Source of the DNA: Deminuibacter sp966424055
GTDB lineage: Bacteria; Bacteroidota; Bacteroidia; Chitinophagales; Chitinophagaceae
Assembly (NCBI GenBank): GCA_966424055.1
Contig: CBJLMB010000009.1
Location: 1-64,000 of the forward strand
Reading direction: 5' to 3'
DNA length: 64,000 bases
A model generated the notes under the pieces. The model had not been told where the DNA came from. It saw nothing but the letters and a program-made list of their open reading frames with translations, and searched no databases. Position numbers and translations under genes: made by a program. Each line of letters opens with the position of its first letter. The first letter of the stretch is position 1. This document shows, one piece after another, positions 1-7,203 of the stretch.

Positions 1-144
1 TTAGTGTGGAAAATAGGGCATTAAAAAACTTGCGATTCACCACTAGCGACTTGCGAATTGGTTGAATGGTTGAGAGGTTGAATGGTTGATTAGTGTGGAA
101 AATAGGGCATTAAAAAACTTGCGATTCACCACTAGCGACTTGCG
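1..144. repeat. two 55-bp direct repeats
   Basis: Positions 1-55 and 90-144 are identical. Each begins TTAGTGTGGAAAATAGGGCA and ends ACTAGCGACTTGCG. The 34-bp spacer consists of GGTTGAATGGTTG-like units, the same unit seen at 9722-9948. Only two copies are visible and the first begins at the window edge, so the array may extend further left. There is no open frame or cas gene nearby. It looks like non-coding repeat material. Confidence 0.9.
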
Positions 145-231
145 GAATTAGTTGAATAGTATCCTTGAATCAGCAAATGGAACTTGGAATTTACTTTTTA
201 CAAATGGAGGATCAAACAAAATTTCAGATAA

Positions 232-263
232 AGAAAAAGGCCGCGCTACTGGCGGCCCTTTTG
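232..263. terminator. bidirectional Rho-independent terminator
   Basis: GGCCGC (239-244) and GCGGCC (252-257) form a 6-bp G+C stem with a 7-nt loop, with an A-run on the left and a T-run on the right. It lies 50 bp past the stop of the minus-strand lipoprotein gene and suits it as a terminator. Confidence 0.7.
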
Positions 264-309
264 CTTATAGGGATTATCACAATCCTGTTATACTCACGGC
301 ATTAATTCC

Positions 310-951
310 TTATCCCAATGCATTTTTCTTTTTGAGGTCCCGTACAATCATCCGGGCATGGTCGCCTGCAAGGCTCCTGGCTGATGTGGGATCGAATGAG
401 CTGGACTGGGCTGAATACAATAACTGTCCGCTGTTTACATTATATAAATTGGTTTCAAAAGAATACTGTGTACTGGTAGCATAATACCCGGGTTGGTACA
501 TCATAGGAGAATAGTAGGAATAATATCCCCAGAATCCACCATAATAAGGATAAGGTGCATACCCATATCTGCCGGGAACATATGTTTTCTCTTTGTTTTT
601 ATCCAGCAGGCGAACAGTAAGTACGGCATCCACACTGCTGCTTTGCAGCTTGGCCAGTGCTTCATTTTCTGACAAACCCTGGAAGGTTTTGGGGCCATAT
701 ACCTGGAAAGCACTAACAGCATCTACCTTATACGCTTTCAGATCTCTTACCAGTTCCTGTTCCAGCTCGCTACGCAATGCCCTGTTATTGTCATTGTTGA
801 ACATAGCCAGTACCATTACCTTTTTTACACCGCTGTTTTTGTCGGAAGAGGCCCAGCTGCTGGTAAGTCTGGTACTGCTGCTGCATCCCGGGATGATCAA
901 TACAGCCGCGAAAAGCATCAATGCCAGTGATAAAATCCGTCTCAGTTTCAT
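310..951 (-). CDS. DUF4136-like outer-membrane lipoprotein
   Basis: 213 aa. The N-terminus is a lipoprotein signal: basic MKLRR, a hydrophobic stretch, then IIPGC with the lipidated Cys at residue 23. The mature part alternates short beta strands and helices and contains a Tyr/Gly/Pro-rich segment near residues 127-155 (YGYAPYPYYGGFWGYYSYY). The region around VMVLAMFNN followed by an E-rich helix resembles the DUF4136-type fold of envelope lipoproteins. No catalytic motif is visible. It is transcribed alone and is followed by a strong terminator at 232-263. The function is unknown and the family assignment is by pattern only. Confidence 0.75.
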   Translation of the reverse strand: MKLRRILSLALMLFAAVLIIPGCSSSTRLTSSWASSDKNSGVKKVMVLAMFNNDNNRALRSELEQELVRDLKAYKVDAVSAFQVYGPKTFQGLSENEALAKLQSSSVDAVLTVRLLDKNKEKTYVPGRYGYAPYPYYGGFWGYYSYYSPMMYQPGYYATSTQYSFETNLYNVNSGQLLYSAQSSSFDPTSARSLAGDHARMIVRDLKKKNALG

Positions 952-1003
952 AATCTTGGGTTTATACTATTTCTTAGACCCCAATCTATATGCCTGCGCT
1001 TAA

Positions 1004-1440
1004 CAAGCCGGCAGAGTTAACATTCCTTTGTCAGGGCAAATGTTAAAAAGTCAAAGCTTCGGCCAGGTGTACAATAAAAATGGCTTTTAGCCGTAGCGAA
1101 AATAACTCCATCAGGGTCAATGCTTTCGTGTTGAGGAACCAGCAGTTTTTATAGCTGCAATCCATGAGCTTCCAGCTATGGGACGGGAATCCTTTTTTCT
1201 GCGCGTTCCGCGAGATAACTTATAGTTGCGCACAGCAATCAGCTGGTCGCCATACCGAAAACCATGAACTTCCAGCTATGAGGTGGAAAATCCCTTTTTC
1301 CGCGTCGTCTGCATGTTCCGCGAGATAACCTTCTAGCAGCTAACAGTTATCAGCTGGTCGCTATGATAGAGAATGGGTTTTCGATATGGGAAAATAGATA
1401 TTATCTATTATCCTTACAGGCCGTAATACGGTTGATTCCC
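1004..1440. repeat. intergenic region with degenerate repeats
   Basis: No gene is supported here. Two diverged copies of a roughly 100-bp unit lie at about 1162-1257 and 1262-1362. They share CCATGARCTTCCAGCTATG near the start, TTCCGCGAGATAAC in the middle and ATCAGCTGGTCGC at the end. A reverse-complement relative of the first block is at 15304-15325, upstream of the GH35 gene. Confidence 0.7.
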
Positions 1441-1442
1441 TG

Positions 1443-1450
1443 TATTTTTG
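1443..1450 (+). promoter_or_regulatory. candidate -7 box for the isc operon
   Basis: TATTTTTG matches the Bacteroidota -7 consensus TAnnTTTG and sits 34 bp before the iscS ATG. The -33 box is not convincing. This is a prediction from the consensus only. Confidence 0.4.
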
Positions 1451-1484
1451 TGGCATCCTAAAAAGATGTAAACTTTCTTTGATC

Positions 1485-2702
1485 ATGTTGAAACTGCCTG
1501 TTTACTTAGATAATAATGCTACCACACCCATGGATCCCAGAGTGCTGGAAGCAATGCTCCCGTATTTTACCGAGCATTTTGGTAATGCTGCCAGCCGTAA
1601 TCATCCATTTGGCTGGGAAGCAGAAGAAGCTGTAGACTATGCCCGCGAGCAGGTAGCTAAACTGGTAGGCAGCGACCCCAAGGAAATTATTTTCACTTCC
1701 GGTGCCACAGAAGCCGATAACCTGGCAATTAAAGGGGTATTTGAAATGTATGCTTCCAAAGGCAACCATATCATTACCTGTACCACCGAGCACAAAGCCG
1801 TGCTGGATACCTGTAAACATATTGAAAAAGCCGGCGGTGAGGTTACCTACCTGCCGGTAAACAAAGAAGGACTGATCGACCTGAAAGAACTGGAAGCTGC
1901 GATCAGGCCAACAACGATCCTGATCGCGATCATGTATGCCAACAATGAAATTGGTGTTATTCAGCCCGTAAAAGAGATCAGTGCTATTGCCAGGCGTCAT
2001 GGTGTATTGTTCTTTACCGATGCTACACAGGCAGTTGGTAAAATACCGGTGGATGTACTGAAAGATGGTATTGACCTGATGGCTTTTTCCGCGCATAAAA
2101 TGTATGGTCCTAAAGGTGTGGGTGCCCTTTATGTACGCCGTAAGAACCCGCGTGTAAAAGTAACGGCACAGATGGATGGGGGCGGTCATGAGCGCGGTAT
2201 GCGCAGCGGTACGCTGAATGTACCGGGTATCGTAGGTTTTGGTAAAGCCTGCGAGCTTTGCCGCCTGGAAATGGCTGCCGATACACAGCATATCAAAGCC
2301 CTGCGGGATAAACTGGAAAATGCCCTGTTACAGGTGGAAGAAAGTTACCTGAATGGCGACAAAGAGCAGCGCCTGCCGCATGTAAGCAATATCTCATTCA
2401 AATATGTAGAAGGAGAAGGGCTGATGATGGGCTTCAACAAGAACATAGCCCTTTCATCTGGCTCTGCCTGTACTTCTGCTTCACTGGAACCCAGTTATGT
2501 GCTGAAAGCATTGGGGCTTGGCGATGACCTCGCACACAGCTCCCTTCGTTTTGGCCTGGGGCGTTTTACAACAGAAGAACAGATCGATTACACCATTGAA
2601 CAGGTAACCAATACCGTGAATAAGCTGCGGGAAATGAGCCCGCTCTGGGAAATGTTCAAGGAAGGGATCGACCTGAACAGCATTGAATGGGCACATCACT
2701 AA
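1485..2702 (+). CDS. iscS: cysteine desulfurase IscS
   Basis: A pyridoxal-phosphate enzyme that takes sulfur from L-cysteine and passes a persulfide to IscU for Fe-S cluster assembly. 405 aa, close to the usual IscS length. It begins MLKLPVYLDNNATTPMD, as in the family. The PLP-binding lysine is in FSAHKMYGPKGVG, and the active-site Cys329 lies in the mobile loop GSACTSASLEPS, close to its position in E. coli IscS. An upstream in-frame TTG exists, but the ATG at 1485 gives the canonical N-terminus. It is first in iscS-iscU-iscA. No IscR, HscA, HscB or ferredoxin gene follows, so the operon is reduced. Confidence 0.96.
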   Translation: MLKLPVYLDNNATTPMDPRVLEAMLPYFTEHFGNAASRNHPFGWEAEEAVDYAREQVAKLVGSDPKEIIFTSGATEADNLAIKGVFEMYASKGNHIITCTTEHKAVLDTCKHIEKAGGEVTYLPVNKEGLIDLKELEAAIRPTTILIAIMYANNEIGVIQPVKEISAIARRHGVLFFTDATQAVGKIPVDVLKDGIDLMAFSAHKMYGPKGVGALYVRRKNPRVKVTAQMDGGGHERGMRSGTLNVPGIVGFGKACELCRLEMAADTQHIKALRDKLENALLQVEESYLNGDKEQRLPHVSNISFKYVEGEGLMMGFNKNIALSSGSACTSASLEPSYVLKALGLGDDLAHSSLRFGLGRFTTEEQIDYTIEQVTNTVNKLREMSPLWEMFKEGIDLNSIEWAHH

Positions 2703-2800
2703 ATTAAATACGGAGTATGAATAGCGAACTGCGAAACAGTAAGGCTTCATACTTTTTAGACAAACAGATTGTACTTCTAATTTCTAAATTCCAACTTTAT

Positions 2801-3217
2801 ATGGCATATTCAGATAAAGTAATAGACCACTACAACAACCCCAAAAATGTGGGCACGCTGGATAAAGGCAAAAGCAATGTAGGTACAGGACTGGTAGGCG
2901 CACCCGAATGTGGTGATGTGATGCGTTTGCAGATTGAAGTAGACGAGCAGGGCGTGATCAGCGATGCCAAGTTTAAAACCTTTGGCTGCGGATCGGCAAT
3001 TGCATCTTCTTCACTGGCCACCGAATGGCTGAAGGGTAAAACAGTTGATGAAGCCCTGAAAATAGACAATATGGAAATTGTGGAAGAGCTGAACCTGCCC
3101 CCTGTAAAAATACATTGCTCTGTACTGGCTGAAGATGCTATCAAAGCAGCGATCAACGACTACCGCAAAAAGAACGGTCTGGAAGAACTGGTTTTTGAAG
3201 AGAAAGGCGTTCATTAA
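2801..3217 (+). CDS. iscU: Fe-S cluster scaffold IscU
   Basis: The 138-aa scaffold on which the [2Fe-2S] cluster is built from IscS sulfur. All three cluster ligands are present: Cys37 (GAPECGD), Cys63 (FGCGSAIASS) and Cys106 (KIHCSVLAE). Asp39, which makes the cluster labile and transferable, is also present. The start is set at MAYSDKVIDHYNNPKNVG, the family N-terminus. The 28 codons upstream in frame look like untranslated spacer. It lies 98 bp after iscS and 17 bp before iscA. Confidence 0.96.
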   Translation: MAYSDKVIDHYNNPKNVGTLDKGKSNVGTGLVGAPECGDVMRLQIEVDEQGVISDAKFKTFGCGSAIASSSLATEWLKGKTVDEALKIDNMEIVEELNLPPVKIHCSVLAEDAIKAAINDYRKKNGLEELVFEEKGVH

Positions 3218-3234
3218 TTAATACAATTGCGCAT

Positions 3235-3591
3235 ATGAGTGCACTGGCAGTAGATAGCGGTATATTTATCAGCGACAAAGCAAAAAACAAGGTGCAAAAC
3301 CTGATGGCCGAAGCTGGTGTTGCCAACGACCCGGCCTATTTTGTTAGGGTATCTGTAGTAGGTGGCGGCTGCTCGGGCCTGAGCTATAAACTGGATTTCG
3401 ACAATGAGCTGGGCCAGATGGACCAGGTTTTTGAAGACAAAGGGGTAAAACTGGTAACAGATTTGAAAAGCTTCTTATACCTCGTTAATACCACACTTGA
3501 TTTTTCTGATGGGCTGAATGGTAAAGGATTTTATTTCGATAATCCCAATGCCAGCCGCAGTTGCGGGTGTGGTGAAAGTTTCTCTGTGTAG
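3235..3591 (+). CDS. iscA: A-type Fe-S carrier IscA
   Basis: 118-aa HesB/IscA family protein that receives iron or a cluster and hands it to target apoproteins. The three conserved cysteines are Cys46 (GGGCSGLSY) and the C-terminal pair Cys110 and Cys112 (SCGCGESF). It is last in the isc operon, 17 bp after iscU, and is followed by a strong terminator at 3613-3641. It could equally be named ErpA or SufA by family; the operon context favours IscA. Confidence 0.93.
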   Translation: MSALAVDSGIFISDKAKNKVQNLMAEAGVANDPAYFVRVSVVGGGCSGLSYKLDFDNELGQMDQVFEDKGVKLVTDLKSFLYLVNTTLDFSDGLNGKGFYFDNPNASRSCGCGESFSV

Positions 3592-3612
3592 TATTTGTGA
3601 GTGAAAAATAGT

Positions 3613-3641
3613 AAGCCGGGATATCGTTTCCCGGCTTTTTT
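3613..3641 (+). terminator. isc operon terminator
   Basis: AAGCCGGG and CCCGGCTT form a G+C-rich stem around a 9-nt loop and run into TTTTTT. It separates the isc operon from gldF. Confidence 0.85.
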
Positions 3642-3648
3642 GCTTATT

Positions 3649-3681
3649 AGATATTCCACATCTTCAAGATGTGGAATATCT
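3649..3681. promoter_or_regulatory. 33-bp perfect palindrome before gldF
   Basis: AGATATTCCACATCTT (3649-3664), one C, then the exact reverse complement (3666-3681). The start codon of gldF is 24 bp further on. There is no U-run on either side, so it is not a standard terminator. It may be an operator, an mRNA hairpin in the leader, or a REP-like element. Confidence 0.7.
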
Positions 3682-3705
3682 ATACAATGCCTTAGCTTTG
3701 AACTT

Positions 3706-4428
3706 ATGTGGATCATTTGCAGAAAAGAATGGCAGCAGTTTTTCAGTAGCCTCACCGGCTATATTGCCATCGTGATCTTTTTATTGCTGAACGGTCTGTT
3801 CCTTTTTGTTTTCCCCGATACCAGTCTGCTCGATTTCGGCTATGCTTCACTGAATGGTTATTTTTCCCTTTGCCCCTGGATACTGCTGTTCCTGGTGCCT
3901 ACTATCACCATGCGTAGTATGGCTGAAGAATACAAAACCGGCACTTTCGAGCTGTTAAAAACCATGCCCCTTAGCCCGGTACAAATAGTATGGGGGAAAT
4001 TCCTGGGTGCCCTGCTTATTGTGCTGCTGGCCCTGCTGCCCACGGTGATCTATGCAATATCGATGCAACAGCTGAGCGCAGTAGGTGGAATAGATGCAGG
4101 AAGTACCGCCGGCAGTTATATCGGCTTGTTATTGCTGGGTGCTGTATTTACTGCTGTGGGTATTTGCTGCAGCAGCTTTACCAATAATACAGTAGTGGCA
4201 TTTGTTACAGGTGCTTTTATCTGCTTCCTGCTGTTTACAGGGTTTGAAGCCATCAGCAAATTGCCGGTGTTCAGTGCGGGATGGGATTATTATATTGAAA
4301 TGCTGGGCATCCGTTTTCATTACAATAGCATCAGCAGGGGAGTAGTGGACACACGCGACCTTGTTTATTTCCTGGGTATGATTGTATTGTTTTTATTTAT
4401 CACACAACGCAATCTGGTAAAGCGATAG
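3706..4428 (+). CDS. gldF: gliding ABC transporter permease GldF
   Basis: 240-aa inner-membrane permease, the partner of GldA (ATPase) and GldG, required for Bacteroidota gliding in Flavobacterium johnsoniae. There are about six hydrophobic segments. The cytoplasmic segment MRSMAEEYKTGTFELLKTMPLS is the hallmark ABC-2-type coupling loop. The start MWIICRKEWQQFFSSLTGYI was chosen because ABC-2 permeases begin with this RKEW.FFSS pattern; the 35 upstream codons would run through the terminator and palindrome. It lies 11 bp before gldG. No gldA is in the window. Confidence 0.93.
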   Translation: MWIICRKEWQQFFSSLTGYIAIVIFLLLNGLFLFVFPDTSLLDFGYASLNGYFSLCPWILLFLVPTITMRSMAEEYKTGTFELLKTMPLSPVQIVWGKFLGALLIVLLALLPTVIYAISMQQLSAVGGIDAGSTAGSYIGLLLLGAVFTAVGICCSSFTNNTVVAFVTGAFICFLLFTGFEAISKLPVFSAGWDYYIEMLGIRFHYNSISRGVVDTRDLVYFLGMIVLFLFITQRNLVKR

Positions 4429-4439
4429 AAGTAGTCATT

Positions 4440-6203
4440 ATGCGTATCATTCAGCGGAGTATACAACACAGATACTGGTGGATAGCGGTCCTGGTGTTTT
4501 TTGTGGCCATCACCTACCTGGCCACGCTGCTGCATTACCGGCTTGACCTGACTGCCGAAAAACGCTTCAGTCTCAGTAATTCCACCAAAAAATTACTGCA
4601 CAACCTGGAGCATCCTGTAACTGTAAAGGTCTTTTTAACCGGCGAGCTGCCAGCTGATTACCGCAAATTATCCAATGCAACCAAAGACCTGCTGAATGAG
4701 TTCAGGGACCTGAGCAATAATGAAGTGCGGGTAAGCTTTGAACATCCCGGCGATGAGCTGGCTGATACAGCGCGCCTGAATGTATACGATAGCCTGGGCC
4801 GGATGGGAGTGGTATTTGAACAGAGCGAAGAATTTTCCGGATCAAAAGAAAAATCAACACAGCAGCTGATCATCCCATCAGCACTGGTGTATTATGATAA
4901 CAAGCCGCCTGTGGCCATCGATTTGAGAAGCAGCCGGAAAGTATTTAAGAACTTCAACGTTATCAATGATATCCCGCAGGAAGATAAAGAAGCTACCCGC
5001 AATGCAGCTGAGGCCCTGCTGGAATTCAAGTTTGCCAATGCCATAGATAAATTAACCCGCAGCTATGTGCCCACCGTGGCTTATGTGATCGGCAACGGCG
5101 AAGCAGGCAAAACCCGGGTGAACGACCTGGTTGAAAGCCTGCGCACAGAATACAGGCTGGCCATCTTCGATTTGAAACAGGCCTATCCCGATCCTGCACT
5201 GATAGATGCACTGCTGATCGTAAAACCTACACAGGCTTTTACTGATGAAGATAAACTGAAACTTGACCAATACATCATGCACGGCGGTAAAGTGGTGTGG
5301 TTTGTTGATAAGCTGTATGCCGAATTGGACAGCCTGATGCGCAGCCAGGCCGACTTTGTAGCTTTCGACCGCAACCTGAACCTCGATGACCAGCTATTTA
5401 AATACGGGGTGCGCATCAATGACAACCTCTTGCAGGATCTCAACTGCTCCAAAATTCCTGTTGTTGTGGGGTATAACCCGGATAATAGTCCGCGCATGCA
5501 ACGTATGCCCTGGCCTTATTATCCTTTTCTTTCGGCCTATAACAACAATCCTGTTTCCCGTAACCTGGACAGGATATTACCTATTTTTCCATCGAGTATC
5601 GATACGGTAAAAGCAGAAGGGATCAGTAAAACCATACTGCTGGCATCCGATACCAACAGCCGTATCATCAGCTCACCTGCATTGGTAAGCCTGAACAGTG
5701 TACGGGAAAATGATATTACCGATATCTCACGCACCTTTCCTTTAAGCCATGTACCAGTAGCCGTACTGCTGGAAGGACGCTTTCATTCTTTATTTGCCAA
5801 CCGGCTTACACCCCAGGTACAGGATTCTGTTGCCCGTGCAACCGGCAAGCCTTTTGCAACCATAGCCATACAGCCTACCAGGCAGATTGTTGTGGCAGAT
5901 GGCGACCTGGTCACCAATGCGGTCAGCGCCACATCGGGCCCTTTGCCAATGGGAATGCTGCCGCTGGAGAATTACCGCTTTGCCAACCGGGAGTTTTTAC
6001 TCAACAGCCTGGACTATATGGTAAGCCGCAGCGGCATTTTTGAATCGCGCAACAAAGATGTTACATTGAGGTTGCTGGATAAACAAAAAGTGGCAACACA
6101 AAAAAATTACTGGCAGTTCATCAATATTGTGGTGCCGGTTTTGCTGGTACTGATATGGGGGGCGGTTTTTCAATGGAGACGGAAAAAGAAATATGCTGTT
6201 TAA
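4440..6203 (+). CDS. gldG: gliding motility protein GldG
   Basis: 587 aa. The auxiliary membrane component of the gliding ABC transporter. It has an N-terminal transmembrane helix (about residues 13-30, WIAVLVFFVAITYLATLL) followed by LTAEKRFSLSNSTKKLL, the family signature. A large periplasmic domain of the ABC-type uncharacterised transport (GldG/DUF4350-like) kind follows, then a C-terminal transmembrane helix near 560-580 and a basic tail. It is translated 11 bp after gldF and 10 bp before terC. Confidence 0.93.
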   Translation: MRIIQRSIQHRYWWIAVLVFFVAITYLATLLHYRLDLTAEKRFSLSNSTKKLLHNLEHPVTVKVFLTGELPADYRKLSNATKDLLNEFRDLSNNEVRVSFEHPGDELADTARLNVYDSLGRMGVVFEQSEEFSGSKEKSTQQLIIPSALVYYDNKPPVAIDLRSSRKVFKNFNVINDIPQEDKEATRNAAEALLEFKFANAIDKLTRSYVPTVAYVIGNGEAGKTRVNDLVESLRTEYRLAIFDLKQAYPDPALIDALLIVKPTQAFTDEDKLKLDQYIMHGGKVVWFVDKLYAELDSLMRSQADFVAFDRNLNLDDQLFKYGVRINDNLLQDLNCSKIPVVVGYNPDNSPRMQRMPWPYYPFLSAYNNNPVSRNLDRILPIFPSSIDTVKAEGISKTILLASDTNSRIISSPALVSLNSVRENDITDISRTFPLSHVPVAVLLEGRFHSLFANRLTPQVQDSVARATGKPFATIAIQPTRQIVVADGDLVTNAVSATSGPLPMGMLPLENYRFANREFLLNSLDYMVSRSGIFESRNKDVTLRLLDKQKVATQKNYWQFINIVVPVLLVLIWGAVFQWRRKKKYAV

Positions 6204-6213
6204 TTAATTGGAC

Positions 6214-7194
6214 ATGAGCACTACACAGGTAGTTTATATTGTTTTTGGCGCAGTATTGATACTCGCACTGTTGTTCGATCTTGGATTGATGAGCAAGAAA
6301 AATACCAGTATCACCATCAAAAAGGCGTTGCTGCAAACATTGTTCTGGGTAGGGCTCTCCCTTATTTTTTGGGCATTTGTGTGGATAGAAAAGGGCAGCG
6401 GTACGGCTACCAAATATATATCAGCCTACCTGATGGAATGGAGCCTGAGTATCGACAATATTTTTGTATTCATACTCATTTTCACTTTCTTTAAAGTGAA
6501 TGAACAAGATGCAGGCCGGGCATTGCTGGTGGGTATCCTGCTGGCGATTGTATTCCGTGTTATTTTTATTTCGCTTGGTATAGAGCTCATTAACCGTTTT
6601 CACTGGCTGATGTATGTGTTTGGCGCATTTCTGCTGTACACCGGTATTAAACTGTTCTTCAATAAGGAGGAAGAAGAGTATAACCCGCAATCATCTAAAA
6701 TTTACCGGATGGCCACCAGGTTGTTCAGGATATCGAATATAGAAGCCAATGGCCGGTATATTATTAAACACAATAGCAAAATATATTTCACTTCTCTTGC
6801 ACTGGTGGTGCTGATGCTGGCCGCAACAGATATCGTGTTTGCACTGGACAGCATTCCCACAGTGGTTACACTGGTAAGGGAAAAAGCCAGCCAGCCATTT
6901 ACTGCAGATGAGATCATGGTGATTTATTCCAGCAATATTTTTGCCGTACTGGGCCTGCGCAGCCTTTTCTTCCTGCTGCGTGGCGCTGTGAACAAATTCG
7001 ACTACCTGCAGCAGGGCATTGCGGTGGTACTGGTATTCATCGGCGTAAAAATGCTGATCGAATTTTTTGATATTCATATTTCCATTTATATATCACTGGG
7101 CGTAATTGTGTTTTGTATCCTGGGTTCCATGCTGCTGTCTGCAATGTTGCAGAAGAAGGAAGACAATGCCGCGCAAATCACCGGACAGCGATAA
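6214..7194 (+). CDS. TerC family membrane protein
   Basis: 326 aa, seven to nine transmembrane segments. TerC/Alx proteins are metal-ion transport membrane proteins. Here the conserved acidic intramembrane motifs are SLSIDNIFVFILIF in the first half and ATDIVFALDSIPTV in the second. The start is the ATG at 6214; an upstream TTG (6208) is only two codons earlier. It sits between gldG and murF/alr with gaps of about 10 bp, so it is probably cotranscribed. Reported links of the family are to Mn(II) export and to metalation of secreted proteins. The substrate here is unknown. Confidence 0.9.
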   Translation: MSTTQVVYIVFGAVLILALLFDLGLMSKKNTSITIKKALLQTLFWVGLSLIFWAFVWIEKGSGTATKYISAYLMEWSLSIDNIFVFILIFTFFKVNEQDAGRALLVGILLAIVFRVIFISLGIELINRFHWLMYVFGAFLLYTGIKLFFNKEEEEYNPQSSKIYRMATRLFRISNIEANGRYIIKHNSKIYFTSLALVVLMLAATDIVFALDSIPTVVTLVREKASQPFTADEIMVIYSSNIFAVLGLRSLFFLLRGAVNKFDYLQQGIAVVLVFIGVKMLIEFFDIHISIYISLGVIVFCILGSMLLSAMLQKKEDNAAQITGQR

Positions 7195-7203
7195 CAGAGA
7201 ACA

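Noticed and set aside
1..144. CRISPR-like direct repeats
   Set aside because: Only two 55-bp copies with a repetitive spacer and no cas gene; repeats longer than usual for CRISPR.
152..484. Plus-strand open frame of 110 codons
   Set aside because: It overlaps the terminator and lies antisense to the lipoprotein gene; no family pattern.
593..1003. Plus-strand open frame of 136 codons
   Set aside because: Antisense to the lipoprotein gene, Ser/Leu-rich shadow composition.
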